Notes under the pieces: generated by a model | Database searches by the model: none | What the model saw: only the letters and a program-made list of their open reading frames with translations | Told to the model about the DNA's origin: nothing | Made by a program: the position numbers and the translations under genes | Source of the DNA: Candidatus Saccharimonadota bacterium | GTDB lineage: Bacteria > Patescibacteriota > Saccharimonadia > Saccharimonadales > Saccharimonadaceae | NCBI GenBank assembly: GCA_017531585.1 | Contig: JAFXKT010000002.1 | Coordinates: 320,203 to 384,202, forward strand | DNA length: 64,000 nucleotides | Reading direction: 5' to 3' | Shown: one piece after another, positions 52,556 to 59,911 of the stretch | How positions within the stretch are numbered: position 1 is the stretch's first letter | Layout of the letters: each line of letters begins with the position of its first letter

Positions 52556-52558
52556 TTA
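52528..52558 (+). terminator. Terminator of the HEARO/omega-like RNA
   Basis: AGCGGGG-TTCCTAGA-GCTCCGCT pairs with one or two mismatches and is followed by CTTGTTTATATTTT. Confidence 0.65.
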
Positions 52559-52627
52559 TATTTTAGCATCTTCACGAGTATTGCACAAAAATTGCCACCA
52601 TCACTCGCAAACCCTTATACTATAACT

Positions 52628-53044
52628 ATGTTAAACATCTACCTCGACGTCGATGGCGTCCTACGCGGCTGCGCTTCGCCAAAAGAAGATATTGAAGCCT
52701 TCTTGTGCTACTGTCTAGACAACTTTTCAGTTTACTGGCTTACATCGCACTGCAAAGGCGGAGTAAATTACGCGCCTCGCGCACTCGAGGGAATCCTTTC
52801 CGACGATTTAGTAAAAGAACTTGCCGAAAAAGTTCAGCCAACAGACTGGAGCACCCTAAAGACTGAGGCTATAGATTTCGATGAGCCTTTCGTCTGGTTC
52901 GATGATTACGAAGGATCTTATGAAATCGAAAGACTCAAAGAGCATAATCTCGAAGACAGTTTCTACTTAGTAGACAGAAACGATCCGAACGCAGCTAAAG
53001 AAATGCTTCAATACCTCGAGGAGAGAAACCATGAATCTAAGTAG
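52628..53044 (+). CDS. HAD-like small hydrolase
   Basis: A 138-residue protein starting MLNIYLDVDGVLRGC, which contains the HAD nucleophile motif DxDG near the N-terminus, followed by VYWLTSHCKGG (motif II region with Thr/Ser) and FVWFDDYEGS with an acidic pair (motif IV). It probably hydrolyses a phosphate ester; substrate unknown. A TACTAT box lies five bases before the ATG, so it is likely leaderless. Its end overlaps the AlkD-like gene by 14 bases. Confidence 0.75.
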   Translation: MLNIYLDVDGVLRGCASPKEDIEAFLCYCLDNFSVYWLTSHCKGGVNYAPRALEGILSDDLVKELAEKVQPTDWSTLKTEAIDFDEPFVWFDDYEGSYEIERLKEHNLEDSFYLVDRNDPNAAKEMLQYLEERNHESK

Positions 53045-53705
53045 CGAGCTAGCAAAGCTTACAGATACCGCCTATCTAAAGAACAACAAAACAACCATCC
53101 CAACAAATTGGCCAATGCTTGGCGTACGCATTCCAGAGATTAAAAAGCTAGTTCAGAAAATCCCAAAAGAAGAAATCCCAAACTATCTAGAAACGAAACC
53201 AGAGAATCACGAAGAAATACTAGCACGCGGCTTCTTAATTGCACGCTTACCTTATGAAGAAATGCTCAAATATTTCGATTCACAAATCGCTCTCTTCGAT
53301 AACTGGTGCACGGTAGATACTTTTTGTGCCGCTTTGCGCAAAAGTGTCAAAAAGAACAAAGCGGATTTCTTAGAACGCAAAGTAGAACCACTCCTAAAAT
53401 CCCAGAAAGAATTCGAAACCCGCACAGGCTTAGTTTGCTTGCTAGATCTTTTCATGGGCGAAGAATATCTATCGACAATCTTTGAGAGCATCGAATCGCT
53501 AAAAGATCGCAACGAATACTATATCAAAATAGCAATTGCTTGGCTCCTAGCAGAATGTTATATAAAATTCCCGGCCAAAACCGAAGTCTTCATGGATAAA
53601 ACCAAGCTAAATAATTGGACTTTCAATAAGGCTATATCTAAAATCTGCGACTCTTATCGCGTAAGCATAGAAGACAAAGACAAACTAAGAAAAATGCGAA
53701 GGTAA
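53031..53705 (+). CDS. AlkD-like DNA alkylation repair protein
   Basis: A 224-residue HEAT-repeat protein resembling AlkD: MLGVRIPEIKKLVQKI near the start, EEILARGFLIARL, NWCTVDTFCAALRKS (the DNA-contact helix, Trp and Asp), and later AIAWLLAECYIKFP and NWTFNKAISKICDSYRV. AlkD glycosylases remove N3- and N7-alkylated purines without base flipping. GAGGAGAG precedes the ATG inside the upstream gene. The end is close to element E2 and tRNA-Glu. Confidence 0.86.
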   Translation: MNLSSELAKLTDTAYLKNNKTTIPTNWPMLGVRIPEIKKLVQKIPKEEIPNYLETKPENHEEILARGFLIARLPYEEMLKYFDSQIALFDNWCTVDTFCAALRKSVKKNKADFLERKVEPLLKSQKEFETRTGLVCLLDLFMGEEYLSTIFESIESLKDRNEYYIKIAIAWLLAECYIKFPAKTEVFMDKTKLNNWTFNKAISKICDSYRVSIEDKDKLRKMRR

Positions 53706-53707
53706 CA

Positions 53708-53785
53708 ATCCCGAAGGGAGATAAACAATGCGCCGTCGTTTGCAAGCAAACCGGGCATTGGACGAACCCTGGCTCGCCTCCCTTC
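53708..53785 (-). repeat. tRNA-Glu-linked hairpin element (copy E2)
   Basis: Begins ATCCCGAAGGGAG, a copy of the 3' part of tRNA-Glu at 53901-53977. The Glu T-stem GAAGGGAG and CTCCCTTC close the hairpin. The inside holds CAATGCGCCGTCG, the variable stem TTTGC/GCAAA and CCGGGCATTGGACGAACCC, homologous to E1, whose closing stem is instead that of tRNA-Gln. Confidence 0.8.
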
Positions 53786-53804
53786 AAAATATTATTTGGA
53801 GAAT

Positions 53805-53891
53805 AAAATCGCTCAGATGGGTATTTTCTTCTTGCCTCGCGCTATTATTGATAGAGCGACGGCAAGAAAAAATGCCCACATGGGCGATTTT
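53805..53891 (-). terminator. Long hairpin that includes the tRNA-Glu terminator
   Basis: Arms of about 41 bases (53805-53845 and 53851-53891) pair with few mismatches. On the tRNA strand the first arm contains GCCCATGTGGGCATTTTTTC, a complete small terminator, nested inside the long inverted repeat. Confidence 0.75.
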
Positions 53892-53900
53892 AACTCCAAA

Positions 53901-53977
53901 TGGTGATCCCGAAGGGAGTCGAACCCTTGATTTTCTGGATGAGAACCAGACGTCCTGGACCACTAGACGACGGGACC
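53901..53977 (-). tRNA. tRNA-Glu (anticodon CTC), CCA encoded
   Basis: The reverse strand gives acceptor GGTCCCG/CGGGATC, anticodon arm CTGG-TTCTCAT-CCAG with CTC at 34-36, T-arm AAGGGTTCGACTCCCTT and encoded CCA. Confidence 0.95.
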
Positions 53978-54023
53978 ACTTGGATACATAATAACAGATT
54001 TTATCTTATCTGTAAAATCCAAA

Positions 54024-54476
54024 ATGCAAAAGTTGTGCTATCCTAGAACAGTGAAACATATCAAAAAATACTGGCAAATCATTTTCCCAATCCTAGTTAT
54101 GATTCTTATCTGGAATTTTTCCGCGCAAAACGGAGAAGATTCAGATAGCATTTCACTAAGCTTCGCTGCTAAACTAGGGCTTTCAAACGGCGTCGTTAGA
54201 AAAATCGCCCACTTTACAATTTATGCAGTACTTGGCGTTGCGCTTATTAACTTCTTTAGAAGTATCAAGCATCGCAAGATTATTGGTTTCAAATACACCA
54301 TAATCTCGCTCGCTATAGCCGCAACCTACTCCTGCATCGACGAGTTCCATCAAAGCTTCATCCCAGAACGCGACGGCAATCCTCTAGATATTGTCATAGA
54401 TAGCCTTGGTGCCTGCGCAGGCATCGCCATCTATATCGCAATCTATTCATTCATTAAATCCAAGCACAAAAAATAA
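54024..54476 (+). CDS. VanZ-like membrane protein
   Basis: A 150-residue protein with four membrane helices (about 18-36, 60-80, 90-108, 125-145) and the VanZ-family pieces IWNFSAQNGEDSD, RKIAHFTIYAVLG and CIDEFHQSFIPERDGNPLDI. In some Firmicutes VanZ gives low-level teicoplanin resistance; the general role is unknown. The start is uncertain: the ATG used has no ribosome site, and a GTG at 54051 lies six bases after an extended -10 (TGCTATCCT) and would give a 141-residue leaderless product. Confidence 0.85.
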   Translation: MQKLCYPRTVKHIKKYWQIIFPILVMILIWNFSAQNGEDSDSISLSFAAKLGLSNGVVRKIAHFTIYAVLGVALINFFRSIKHRKIIGFKYTIISLAIAATYSCIDEFHQSFIPERDGNPLDIVIDSLGACAGIAIYIAIYSFIKSKHKK

Positions 54477-54500
54477 CCCCTGTTACGGGGTTATTTTTTA
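54470..54500. terminator. Terminator between VanZ and the convergent secreted gene
   Basis: AAAAATAACCCC-TGTTAC-GGGGTTATTTTTT is symmetrical and works in both directions. Confidence 0.9.
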
Positions 54501-54501
54501 T

Positions 54502-55380
54502 TTAGCGACGACTTTTCTTGTTAATCATATAAGCCATGCTAGTAGCACCAAGCGCCAAGCAAGAACCGAACACAATGAATGTTTCTACAGGCAAATCTGC
54601 CGTATCTGGGTTGTCTTCGACCGCAAAGTCCACCTCAATAGAAGCAGCGCCAGCATACCTGTCTTCGAAGGAAATCTTCAAAGTATGCTTGCCAGTCGAT
54701 AAACCATCCAAATAGCTAGGTTTTAGCGTCAAGATAATGCTGCCGTTTTCTGCATCATAATCACCTTCGCTAAGCTCGTTACTATCAACAGTCAAGACGT
54801 CCAAATTCCGCACTTCGCCAGTAGTATGGAACTCTAGGCCGCTCTCGCTACCCTTGACATAAGTCTGATCCTCGCCACTAATAAGAGCAAAGCCAGTGCC
54901 GTCATAAATCTTGGAGAAGTTATATTGAACCATCTTTACGCTAGCCCCTGGTACGATATCCGTTGGATCACCAACTTGAACAACACTATTATCGACGGTA
55001 CGAACATAAGTATCGAAAGTTACATTTTCAAATACCCGCAAACCATCTTCAAGAAAATCATCGTATACAGCAACTTCATCATCGTCATTTATATAGAAAC
55101 AAAGGGCCGGATACGGATCTTCTCCGGGCTGAATTTCGGACAATACATTATCTTCATCCACGGTTGCACACCACTCGCCATCATCAATCAAAATCCTAAG
55201 ATAATCGCTAAGACCCTGATCTTTAATAACAAATTTGTTACCATTCGTAACATCGATATAATCAATCGTTACAGTTTCGTCCGGCACGATTACCGCCGAC
55301 GCATCTGTTGATAAAAATGGCAAAGCTACCAACCCTAAGGCGGCAACACCACTCAGCGCAAGAAAAGCTCTCTTTCTCAC
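54502..55380 (-). CDS. Secreted protein with sortase-like NPDTAD tail
   Basis: A 292-residue protein: signal peptide (about 1-28, cut after DASA), an acidic beta-rich ectodomain with two Cys, and a C-terminal segment NPDTADLP, a hydrophobic helix and a basic end KKSRR. This is the layout of sortase-anchored wall proteins, with NPDTA in place of LPxTG. GTG is the start, four bases after GGAGGT. Function unknown; a surface or adhesion role is inference. Confidence 0.75.
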   Translation of the reverse strand: MRKRAFLALSGVAALGLVALPFLSTDASAVIVPDETVTIDYIDVTNGNKFVIKDQGLSDYLRILIDDGEWCATVDEDNVLSEIQPGEDPYPALCFYINDDDEVAVYDDFLEDGLRVFENVTFDTYVRTVDNSVVQVGDPTDIVPGASVKMVQYNFSKIYDGTGFALISGEDQTYVKGSESGLEFHTTGEVRNLDVLTVDSNELSEGDYDAENGSIILTLKPSYLDGLSTGKHTLKISFEDRYAGAASIEVDFAVEDNPDTADLPVETFIVFGSCLALGATSMAYMINKKSRR

Positions 55381-55442
55381 ATCTACCTCCCAAAACTTTT
55401 ATTACATCAATTATAGCATTAGCAGAATTATTGGCGCAAACA

Positions 55443-55529
55443 CAAAAAAATCAGCCCTCTCTCAAAGGGGCTGATTTTTCAAATTAACAACATAAAAGAA
55501 AGGACTGAATCGCAATAAAACGATTCAGT
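55443..55529 (-). ncRNA. Candidate small RNA, two hairpins and terminator
   Basis: On the reverse strand TTGACA and TATAAT (55559-55564 and 55536-55541) are 17 bases apart. The predicted transcript of about 87 bases begins with hairpin ACTGAATCG-TTTTATTG-CGATTCAGT and ends with AAATCAGCCCC/AGGGCTGATTT and TTTT. It has no convincing ORF. It is divergent from der and its -35 region lies close to the der promoter. Confidence 0.65.
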
Positions 55530-55586
55530 AATATCATTATACCACACTTTACACATCTTGTCAATTTTGGTATAATCTAACCAGTT

Positions 55587-56888
55587 ATGAAATTACCAGT
55601 TGTTGCCATTATCGGCCAAACCAACGCTGGCAAGTCCAGCCTTTTTAACCGCCTTGTTCGCCACTCGCAGGCCATCGTCGCTCGCGAAGCTGGTACCACC
55701 AGGGATAACGTCATGGGCCGCGTCGATGACCGTTATATTTTGATTGACACAGCTGGTCTTAAAGATCCTGACGACGAGTTCGAAAGCCACATTCAGGAAC
55801 AAATTGAAGACGCTGTCGACAGTGCGGACCTTATTCTTATTGCACTAGATAGCACCAAATATCCAAACCAAGACGATAAACTAATTGCCAAGAAAGCCCT
55901 CAAGAGCGGCAAGCCAACCTTGCTACTCCTTAACAAAGCAGACCTCGGCGAAGCTTTGCCAGTCGACGAATTCTATAGCCTCGGCATCAAGGATCTCATC
56001 CGTACTTCCGCAACCACCGGTCTACATATCAACGACCTTCGCGACCGCATCCTATTTGAACTAGAAAAAATCGGCTTCAAAACTTCTCAAAAGGTCAAAG
56101 AAGAAGACAGTCTCAAACTCGCCCTTATTGGCCGCCCAAACGTCGGCAAGAGCTCTCTATTTAACAACCTAGCCAAGAAACAGCAAGCCATTGTCGCTAA
56201 CCTTTCTGGCACCACTCGTGATGTCAACCGCACCACTATTCGCTATAAAGGCAAAGCAATCGAGCTTCTAGACACCGCAGGCCTTCGCCGCTCTGGCAAG
56301 AGGGAAGTAGGCATCGAAAAGTTCTCCGCACTCCGCACTTTATCCGCAATCGAAGAATCTGACGTCTGCTGCCTCCTTATCGATAGCACCGAGCCACATT
56401 GTAAACTCGATCAGACCCTAGCTGGCGAAATTATCAAGGCAGGCAAGGGCATTATTCTTGTCGTTACAAAGACCGACCTCGAGGGCAAGACTTCCGACGA
56501 AATCCTTGATCAAATCACCTACGATTTTAACTTTATCCCATTCGCTCCGGTTATTATGACCAGCTCTCTAACCGGCAAGAACACCACCAAGATTTTCGAG
56601 CTTGCAAACAATATCAACGAAGCTCGCCATGCCGAGCTAAAGACTGCCGACCTTAACAAGCTTCTACAAGACGCCATAAACGCCCATCCACCGGCTGGCC
56701 TCAAGAATACCCATCCAAAGCTACGTTACATGGTTCAGACCGACACTTGCCCACCTTGGTTCGTAGTTTACGGTAGCAACCTCAGCCTCCTTCACTGGAG
56801 CTACAAGCGTTATCTAGAACGCCGTCTCCGCGAAGCCTACGATTTCGGCGGCACACCAATCTTCTTTAGCTTCCGCAACCGCGACTAA
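55587..56888 (+). CDS. der: Ribosome-assembly GTPase Der (EngA)
   Basis: A 433-residue protein with two GTPase domains and a KH-like C-terminus. Domain 1: GQTNAGKSSLF, GTTRDN, DTAGL, NKADLG. Domain 2: GRPNVGKSSLFNN, GTTRDV, DTAGLRR, TKTDLE. The C-terminal part ends GGTPIFFSFRNRD. Der helps mature the 50S subunit. A TATAAT box (55571-55576) lies ten bases before the ATG. Confidence 0.97.
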   Translation: MKLPVVAIIGQTNAGKSSLFNRLVRHSQAIVAREAGTTRDNVMGRVDDRYILIDTAGLKDPDDEFESHIQEQIEDAVDSADLILIALDSTKYPNQDDKLIAKKALKSGKPTLLLLNKADLGEALPVDEFYSLGIKDLIRTSATTGLHINDLRDRILFELEKIGFKTSQKVKEEDSLKLALIGRPNVGKSSLFNNLAKKQQAIVANLSGTTRDVNRTTIRYKGKAIELLDTAGLRRSGKREVGIEKFSALRTLSAIEESDVCCLLIDSTEPHCKLDQTLAGEIIKAGKGIILVVTKTDLEGKTSDEILDQITYDFNFIPFAPVIMTSSLTGKNTTKIFELANNINEARHAELKTADLNKLLQDAINAHPPAGLKNTHPKLRYMVQTDTCPPWFVVYGSNLSLLHWSYKRYLERRLREAYDFGGTPIFFSFRNRD

Positions 56889-56890
56889 TC

Positions 56891-56926
56891 TAAAAGAACC
56901 CCACTCAAAGCAGGGGTTCTTTTTGT
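56891..56926 (+). terminator. Terminator of der
   Basis: AAAAGAACCCC-ACTCAAAGC-AGGGGTTCTTTTT. Confidence 0.9.
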
Positions 56927-57052
56927 GCAATTTGACAACACATCAAAAAGATGGTATTCTAGAAAAGCTTTCAACTAGAGAGCATCGCACATTTACGAGT
57001 GTTTCTACCCCTATTTTCAGTCCATCTCATAGAACAAGGAGGAAACAAAGAC

Positions 57053-57400
57053 ATGAAAGAAAAGAGAATCGAAAAGTGGACAATCATGATTCCGTACAGC
57101 AGTGATCCGGAGACGACAGAAGGATATAAAGACGCCTTCATCTGCAACCTCGGCGGCATGGTTACAACCCCAAAGTTCCACATGCACATCGTCGCCTATT
57201 GCGACGAATGGAAAACCCTCATCGAGACCACCAGAATCGTAAAGTTCCGCTGCAGCAACACCCACGCATACTTTACTACCTATTCGGGCAGCCTTTACGT
57301 TGGTAGGCTCGACGATTTCAAAGGATTCCGTCGTCGCACTCCCGACAACGAACTCGAAGACATTATGCCGCCTGATTGGTGGCCAAAGAGCACTCGATAA
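57053..57400 (+). CDS. Unknown 115-residue protein
   Basis: A small soluble protein starting MKEKRIEKWTIMIPYSSDP, with a His-rich spot FHMHIVAYCDEW (about 45) and a C-terminal MPPDWWPKSTR. Its ATG follows AAGGAGGAAACAAAGAC. The promoter is TTGACA-17-TATTCT (56931-56959), leaving a leader of about 85 bases. No family recognised. It has its own promoter and terminator. Confidence 0.7.
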   Translation: MKEKRIEKWTIMIPYSSDPETTEGYKDAFICNLGGMVTTPKFHMHIVAYCDEWKTLIETTRIVKFRCSNTHAYFTTYSGSLYVGRLDDFKGFRRRTPDNELEDIMPPDWWPKSTR

Positions 57401-57409
57401 TTACTATTT

Positions 57410-57440
57410 TGCCCTGAGCTTCGCGCTCGGGGCTTTTTAT
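57410..57440 (+). terminator. Terminator of the 115-residue protein gene
   Basis: GCCCTGAGC-TTC-GCGCTCGGGGC pairs with one mismatch and is followed by TTTTT. Confidence 0.85.
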
Positions 57441-57576
57441 GCTTAAGCTTTCTAATCTCTATAAATTATGTTATAGTAACCCCACGAATAACTCCTCTGG
57501 TAGGAGCTATTCTAGTACATTACAAATCCATGGAACACAGAAGTTCCAGTGTCAACCAAAAGGAGGTTTTGACATT

Positions 57577-59028
57577 ATGAGCGATAATGAAAGATTGCAT
57601 AAGTATATCGTCCCTGGTTTGGACTGCCTTATTGGCGATCCTGACGTTCTCGAGCCTTCCGCCAAGACTAAGCTCAAGGCCGAGCTCATGATCATCCCAA
57701 CCCACTACATCGAAAGATGCAGACAGTTCAGGGATGAGCTCTCAAACAGAGGCGAAGCAGCCAGCAAGCTCATCGATAGCTTTGCACATATGTTGGAGAC
57801 AATCAGCAAAAACTCTGGCGAAGAATACGTCTGCAAAAACGGCATGCGTGTCGCTTTCCAGAAGCAGCTCGACGAGAGCGAACGTGAAGCCAAAAGCACC
57901 GCCGCCATCACTGTTCTTGCCGCTAAATGGTTTATCCATAACAGCGAATTCGAAGACAGAGAAGATGTGGCAATCCTCACTGGCGACAATTTCCTTGTAG
58001 CAGAAGCCAGTCTCAACGGCATAGATGTAGCCCACGTGAATCCGGAGGTATATACCGGAAGACGTAGACTCACACTCACCGCCGAAACAATGGACGCTTG
58101 GTGCAAGTATGGCTACGTCACTCAGGAAATGTTCGAGAGAAACTTCCCGAACGAAGCACCGCTCAACGTAAACGAGTTCGTCCATTTCGATCCGTTCGAG
58201 GACATGGAGACCGATAAGAAACATTTCACTTACTATATCGGACGCTTCGAAGAGATCGAGAAAGAAACCGAAGAAGGCGAGAAGGTTAAGGAATACGTGA
58301 TTCAGCAGATCCACTACATTCACAATCTTCCTAAGTGTATTCAGCCCAGAACACCCGGTCAGGCAATGCTCGCAGAGGCAATCATGGCCCCTGCAGATAA
58401 AATCCCGATTGTTATATGTCCTGCACCTTTTGGCACTGGAAAAACCTTCCTTACCACCTCAATCGGTGCACAGCTGACAATCTTTGACAAGAATCCGACT
58501 TACGAGTCGATCTTTGTCTGCCCGAGAGATGGCGAGCTCGGAAAAGAAATCGGCTTCCTTCCGGGCGACGAAACTGCGAAGACCCTTGCGAAGGCTCGAC
58601 CAATTACGGATAACCTCGAGTCTTATCTCAAGCTTCGTGGCGACAAAGAAAAGGACGGAAAACCCAAGAGCAGAGCTCAAATCAAAAAAGATATTGAGCG
58701 CTATATCCAGGAATACTTCGAGTTTATCCCTATTATCAATATGGGCGGCCGTTCACTCTCGGACAAGTTTATCATCCTTGATGAGACTCAGGACCTCGAA
58801 AGATTCCAGATGAACCAGCTGATGAAGAGAGAGGGCGATCGCTCTAAGCTTATCATTACTGGCGACCCCGAGCAGGTATTCAACCGCCATCTGAGCAAAC
58901 ACTCCAATGGTCTGAGCTATGCAGCTACAAAAATGCGTGGTTCTAAATACGCTATTGTAGTTAGCATGTTCGAAAATGAGATCACCCGCTCGAAGGCAGC
59001 GAAGGAAATCGCTAAGCGCCTCGGATAA
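57577..59028 (+). CDS. PIN-PhoH (PhoH2-like) ribonuclease/ATPase
   Basis: A 483-residue protein. The N-terminal PIN domain (about 1-165) has GLDCLIGDPDVL, IPTHYIERCRQF and a late acidic strand VAILTGDNFLVAEASLNGIDV. The PhoH ATPase (about 270-483) has PAPFGTGKTFL (Walker A), KFIILDETQDLE (Walker B) and LIITGDPEQV. PhoH2 proteins combine RNA cleavage and ATP-driven unwinding. The ATG at 57577 follows AAAAGGAGGTTTTGACATT; the longer upstream frame is the leader, which contains hairpin AACTCCT/AGGAG and a TATAGT box at 57472. Confidence 0.85.
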   Translation: MSDNERLHKYIVPGLDCLIGDPDVLEPSAKTKLKAELMIIPTHYIERCRQFRDELSNRGEAASKLIDSFAHMLETISKNSGEEYVCKNGMRVAFQKQLDESEREAKSTAAITVLAAKWFIHNSEFEDREDVAILTGDNFLVAEASLNGIDVAHVNPEVYTGRRRLTLTAETMDAWCKYGYVTQEMFERNFPNEAPLNVNEFVHFDPFEDMETDKKHFTYYIGRFEEIEKETEEGEKVKEYVIQQIHYIHNLPKCIQPRTPGQAMLAEAIMAPADKIPIVICPAPFGTGKTFLTTSIGAQLTIFDKNPTYESIFVCPRDGELGKEIGFLPGDETAKTLAKARPITDNLESYLKLRGDKEKDGKPKSRAQIKKDIERYIQEYFEFIPIINMGGRSLSDKFIILDETQDLERFQMNQLMKREGDRSKLIITGDPEQVFNRHLSKHSNGLSYAATKMRGSKYAIVVSMFENEITRSKAAKEIAKRLG

Positions 59029-59073
59029 AATTGACGGTTTCATTACTTCATTGTTCTATGTATTTATTTGTTT

Positions 59074-59105
59074 TAGCCCCCGAGTACGCTCGGGGGCATT
59101 TTTTC
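59074..59105 (+). terminator. Terminator of the PhoH gene
   Basis: AGCCCCCGAG-TACG-CTCGGGGGC followed by ATTTTTT. Confidence 0.9.
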
Positions 59106-59160
59106 GCAATATTTATTATTTTTTGGAAAAAGAACATTCCAAAAATATAATAAATATTGC
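59106..59160. repeat. A/T-rich inverted repeat with 24-base arms
   Basis: GCAATATTTATTATTTTTTG continuing GAA pairs with TTCCAAAAATATAATAAATA continuing TTGC with one slippage, loop about seven bases. It directly follows the PhoH terminator. The 256-base gap between genes otherwise holds nothing clear. Confidence 0.7.
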
Positions 59161-59284
59161 TCTCAAAAAACTCGATACATCTCAAAGCTCTTAGTAACGC
59201 CTCTCGATAAAACCGGGTCAAAGCTAATAAACTGCACATCTAACGCAATGCTATAATTGACTTAACGAACGAAAGGATTGATTA

Positions 59285-59746
59285 ATGAGTAACTTTGTTC
59301 ATAGAGGGCAAGATGAAATGTCAAAACCAAAAATGAATAAAAAAGATTGGCGTATCGCCTATATTTCTTGCTTAATTTGGGTTGTTATTTGTGGGTTGTT
59401 TTCGCTAGCTGGACCAGAATATTATCTGCTCTGTTTGATAGGCGCAGCGTCTTTTGTCATTCCGGTCCTAGCCTACTCACTAAAGTTCGATTATCTCGCT
59501 AAACATGAAGCTGAAATTACCGCTAGAAAAAACGAAAAAGAGAAGCGAGAACAAGAGAAAAACGAGCAATTTAAGTATAACTGGCAAAAAATATACAAAC
59601 CAGCCATTAAAACAATACTAAGAGTAGGAGTTTGCGTTATTGCTGTCCTGCTAGTTATATCTGCCATCAAAAATGGAGCTTCTTCATTTATTGAAAAGTA
59701 TGGAATGGTTCCGTTCTTGCTATTATTGATATTATTGTTTAAGTAA
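59285..59746 (+). CDS. Small membrane protein with central coiled segment
   Basis: A 153-residue protein with two membrane helices (about 24-42 and 45-65), a charged helical middle (about 70-105, rich in Lys, Glu, Arg, Asn) and two more hydrophobic segments (about 112-128 and 140-153). A GAAAGGA precedes the ATG. No family recognised. It is more A/T-rich than its neighbours. Confidence 0.65.
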   Translation: MSNFVHRGQDEMSKPKMNKKDWRIAYISCLIWVVICGLFSLAGPEYYLLCLIGAASFVIPVLAYSLKFDYLAKHEAEITARKNEKEKREQEKNEQFKYNWQKIYKPAIKTILRVGVCVIAVLLVISAIKNGASSFIEKYGMVPFLLLLILLFK

Positions 59747-59788
59747 AATACCCTCGAAAAAACAACCCCAACGTCTCGAAGTCAAAAC

Positions 59789-59911
59789 AAACCCATTTAT
59801 TACTTTTATTGTTCAATTTATGGCCTATTTGTTCCTTTTTTCTCAATGTGGCTTATTGAGAAAAAATGGAACAATAGGCTATTATTAACTCATGAAAGTA
59901 ATAATAGGTTT
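59789..59911. repeat. Long inverted repeat reaching into the pth coding sequence
   Basis: Left arm 59789-59847 and right arm 59855-59911 pair over nearly their whole length, with the 25-base core (59823-59847 against 59855-59879) almost perfect and the loop GTGGCTT. The right arm contains the pth -10 box TATTAT, the ATG and the first 20 coding bases. Confidence 0.8.

Noticed and set aside
53728-53991. Open frame covering element E2 and tRNA-Glu
   Set aside because: It runs through a tRNA gene and a structured element on the opposite strand and has no protein signal.
56999-57052. Longer start of the 115-residue protein
   Set aside because: The extra codons overlap the ribosome site AAGGAGG and leader.
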